DNA of 64,000 nucleotides. Source: Calliopsis andreniformis. Its lineage: Eukaryota > Arthropoda > Insecta > Hymenoptera > Andrenidae. Below are positions 61,932 through 64,000 of the stretch, in pieces. The stretch's first letter is position 1; every line of letters begins with the position of its first letter. Made by a program: the position numbers and the translations under genes. The DNA is taken from NCBI RefSeq assembly GCF_051401765.1, contig NC_135068.1:1302001-1366000 (forward strand), in the 5' to 3' direction. Below the pieces are notes generated by a model that worked only from the letters and a program-made list of their open reading frames with translations, had not been told where the DNA came from and ran no database searches.

Positions 61932-64000
61932 AGCTATTCGATCTTGTGAAGCATCGCCCTAGACTGAAGCCAATGTCACCCGGGACGTAGAAATAACCAT
62001 TAATTTCACACTGGTTGCAATTATTCCTTTTATACAATGGAAAAACTGTTGTAGTTTTATTGTACTCCATGCTTCTGGCGTTGACTTCTAAGGCCCGAGC
62101 TAATCGATTTGGTGGAGCATCGCCCTAGAGTGAAGCCTAGGTCGCCCGAAACGTAGAAATGACCATTACTTTCACACTTGTTGTAATTATTCCGTTTATA
62201 CGATGGAAAAACTGTTGTACTTTTATTGTATTTTATGCCTCTGGCGTTGACTTCTAAGGCCCGATTTATTCGATCTTGTGAAGCATCGCCCTAGAGTGAA
62301 GCCTAGGTGGCCCGAAACGTTGATATGATCATTACTTTCACACTGGTTGCAATTATTCCTTTTATACGATAGAAAAACTGTTGTATTTGTATTGTATTTT
62401 CTACTTCTGGCTTCGACTTCTAAGGACCGAGATGACCGATCTGGTGCAGCAACGCCCTAGACTGAAGCCTAGGTTTCCCGGAACGTAGAAATAACCATTA
62501 ATTTCACACTGGTTGCACTTACTCCTGTAATACGATGGACAAACTGATGTATTTTTATTGTATTTTATGCTTCTGTCGTTGAATTGTGAACCCCTAGCTG
62601 TTCGATATGTTGGAGCAACGCCCTAGAGTGAATCCAGGGTCGCCCGAAACGTAGAAATGACCATTACTTTCACACTGGTTGCAATTACTCCTTTTATACA
62701 ATGGAAAAACTGTTGTATTTAAATTGTATTTTATGCTTCTGGCGTTGGCGTCTATGGCCCGAGCTATTCGATGTGGTGGAGCAACGAGCTAGAGTAAAGC
62801 CTAGGTTGCCCGGAACGCAGAAATGACCATTACTTTCACACTGGTTGCAATTATTCCTTTTATACGAGAGAAAAACTGCCTTATTTATATTGTATTTTAA
62901 CCTTCTGGCGGTGACTTGTGAGGCCCGATCCATTCGGTCTTGTGAAGCATCGCCCTAGAGTGAAGCCTAGGTCGCCCGAAACAGAAATAACCATTAATTT
63001 CACACTGGTTGCAATTACTCCTGTTATAAATGATAAAATTTGTTGTATTTTTATTGCAGTTTGTGCTTCTGGCGTTGACATCTAAGGCCCGAGCTATTTG
63101 ATGTGGTGGAGCAACGCCCTAGAATGAACTCTAGGTTGCCCGGAACGTAGAAGTAACAATTAATCTCACACTTATTGCAATTTCTCCTGTTATACGATGG
63201 AAAAACTGTTGTTTTTTTACTGCATTTTATGCTTCTGGAGTTGACTTCTAAGGCCCGAGCTATTCGATCTTGAGAAGCATCGACCTAGAGTGAAGCCAAT
63301 GTCGCCCGAAACGTAGAAATAGCCATTACTTTATCACTGTTTGCCATTATTCCTTTTATACGATGTAAAAACTGTTGTATTTATATTGTATTTTATGCTT
63401 CTGGCGTTGACTTCTAAGGCCCGAGCAATTCGATTTGGTGGAGCAACGAGCTAGAGTGTAGCGTAGGTTGCGCGGAACGTAGAAATGAACATTACCTTCA
63501 CACTGGTTGCAATTATTTCTATTATACGATGGAAAAACTGCTGTATTTATATTGTATTTTATGCTTTTGGCGTTGACTTCTAAGGCCCGAGCTATTCCAT
63601 CTTGTGAGGCATCGCCCTAGAGGGAAGCCTAGGACGCCCGGAACGTAGAAATGACCATTACTTTCTCACTAGTTGCAATTATTCCTTTTATACGCTGGAA
63701 AAACTGCTGTACTTATATTGCATTTTATGCTACTGGCGTTGACTTCTAAGGCCCTAGCTATTCGATCTTGTGAAGCATCGCCCTAGAGTGAAGCCTAGGT
63801 TGCCCGGAACGTAGAAATGACCATTACTTTCACACTGGTTGCAATTATTTCTCTTATACGATGGAAAGACTGTTGTATTTTTATTGTATTTTATGATTCT
63901 GGCGTTGACTTCTATGGGCCAAGCCATTCGATCTGGTGCAGCAACGCCCTAGAGTGAAACCTAGGTTTCCTGGCACATAGAAATAACCATTATCTTCACA
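61932..64000 (+). repeat. Right-hand block of diverged, mostly unduplicated monomers
   Basis: About 12 monomers. Some have relatives elsewhere: TCTACTTCTGGCTTCG at about 62,400 is like 58,420; GTTATAAATGATAAAATTTG at about 63,024 is like 39,961; GGAGTTGACTTC at about 63,236 is like 41,170. Many states are private: ACCTTCTGGCGGTGACTTG, CGAAACAGAAATAACC (2-bp deletion at about 62,984), TATACGCTGG, CTACTGGCG and GACTTCTATGGGCCAAGCC. No tandem HOR was recognised here. The array continues past the window end. Confidence 0.8.

Larger units (their letters stand above)
1..64000 (+). repeat. 166-bp satellite DNA array, whole window
   Basis: The motif CTTCTGGCGTTGAC recurs every 166 bp from position 18 to the end (first anchors at 23, 189, 354, 520, 686, 852, 1018, 1184). 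Spacings of 165 come from single-base deletions. All monomers are in the same orientation, with no inverted segment seen. Nothing else interrupts the array: no gene, transposon, microsatellite or unique spacer longer than a few bases. Near-invariant monomer blocks are AGCTATTCGAT, CCTAGAGTGAAG, GAACGTAGAAAT, TTCACACTGGTTGCAATTA and GATGGAAAAACTGTTGTAT. Array size, monomer length close to a nucleosome or chromatosome footprint, and multi-level higher-order repeats are typical of eukaryotic centromeric or heterochromatic satellites. The family and species are not recognised. Confidence 0.98.

Noticed and set aside
1..64000. CRISPR array
   Set aside because: Repeats are 166 bp and contiguous, with no unique spacers and no cas genes. 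Variation is of monomer type, not spacer type.
1..64000. Primate alpha satellite
   Set aside because: The monomer is 166 bp, not 171, and I recognise no alpha-satellite blocks in it. No canonical CENP-B box (TTCG, four bases, A, two bases, CGGG) was found in the monomers I read on either strand.
1..64000. Promoters, terminators or bacterial operon signals
   Set aside because: TATA-like and T-run motifs occur once per monomer as part of the repeat. There is no gene for them to serve, and the DNA looks eukaryotic.

Overview
The whole 64 kb window is one uninterrupted, head-to-tail tandem array of a satellite DNA with a basic monomer of 166 bp. There are about 386 monomer-lengths in total, all in the same orientation. 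I found no protein-coding gene, RNA gene, mobile element, CRISPR array or unique sequence. The open reading frames that occur (up to 131 codons) run over monomer boundaries and recur only because the DNA recurs. Since 166 is not a multiple of three, the frame shifts at every monomer. This organisation is that of a eukaryotic centromeric, pericentromeric or other heterochromatic satellite. I do not recognise the monomer family and cannot name the species. CpG is not depleted in the consensus (7 per monomer against about 7.3 expected), which fits a genome with little germline CpG methylation, such as many insects or other invertebrates. That is inference only.

I number the monomer from the first G of the near-universal motif GCGTTGAC (offset 1). 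It has two unlike halves. Offsets 1-83 are about 54% GC and hold six of the seven CpGs, a CCTAGG palindrome and a CCCGGAACG or CCCGAAACG block. Offsets 84-166 are about 30% GC, with A/T runs spaced 10-14 bp apart and an 11-bp direct repeat just before the end. Different monomers differ by roughly 10-20% by eye. Equivalent monomers in different higher-order repeat (HOR) copies are nearly or wholly identical.

Layout. (1) 1-9.70 kb: a 5,140-bp, 31-monomer HOR (copy 1 complete, copy 2 to about 9,700), itself containing a 10-monomer, 1,658-bp repeat (types A-J). (2) 9.64-11.84 kb: a 7-monomer, 1,162-bp HOR in two copies. (3) 11.84-24.05 kb: a mosaic of shuffled blocks of the same monomer types. 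(4) 24.05-25.33 kb: a 682-bp local duplication with two out-of-register joints, one leaving an 18-bp fragment and one an 83-bp half monomer. (5) 25.3-28.1 kb: mosaic blocks. (6) 28.13-38.89 kb: a 6,219-bp tandem duplication carrying the half monomer. (7) 39.03-55.61 kb: three consecutive near-identical HOR copies of 5,640, 5,308 and 5,640 bp; the middle one lacks exactly two monomers. (8) 55.6-62.1 kb: shorter nested repeats with shifts of 998, 4,317 and 664 bp. (9) 62.1-64 kb: more diverged monomers with little local HOR structure.

The array reads as a record of repeated unequal exchange or segmental amplification, almost always in register with the 166-bp monomer. All block borders are by-eye estimates, usually good to within a few tens of bases, because the borders lie inside sequence shared by neighbouring monomer types.
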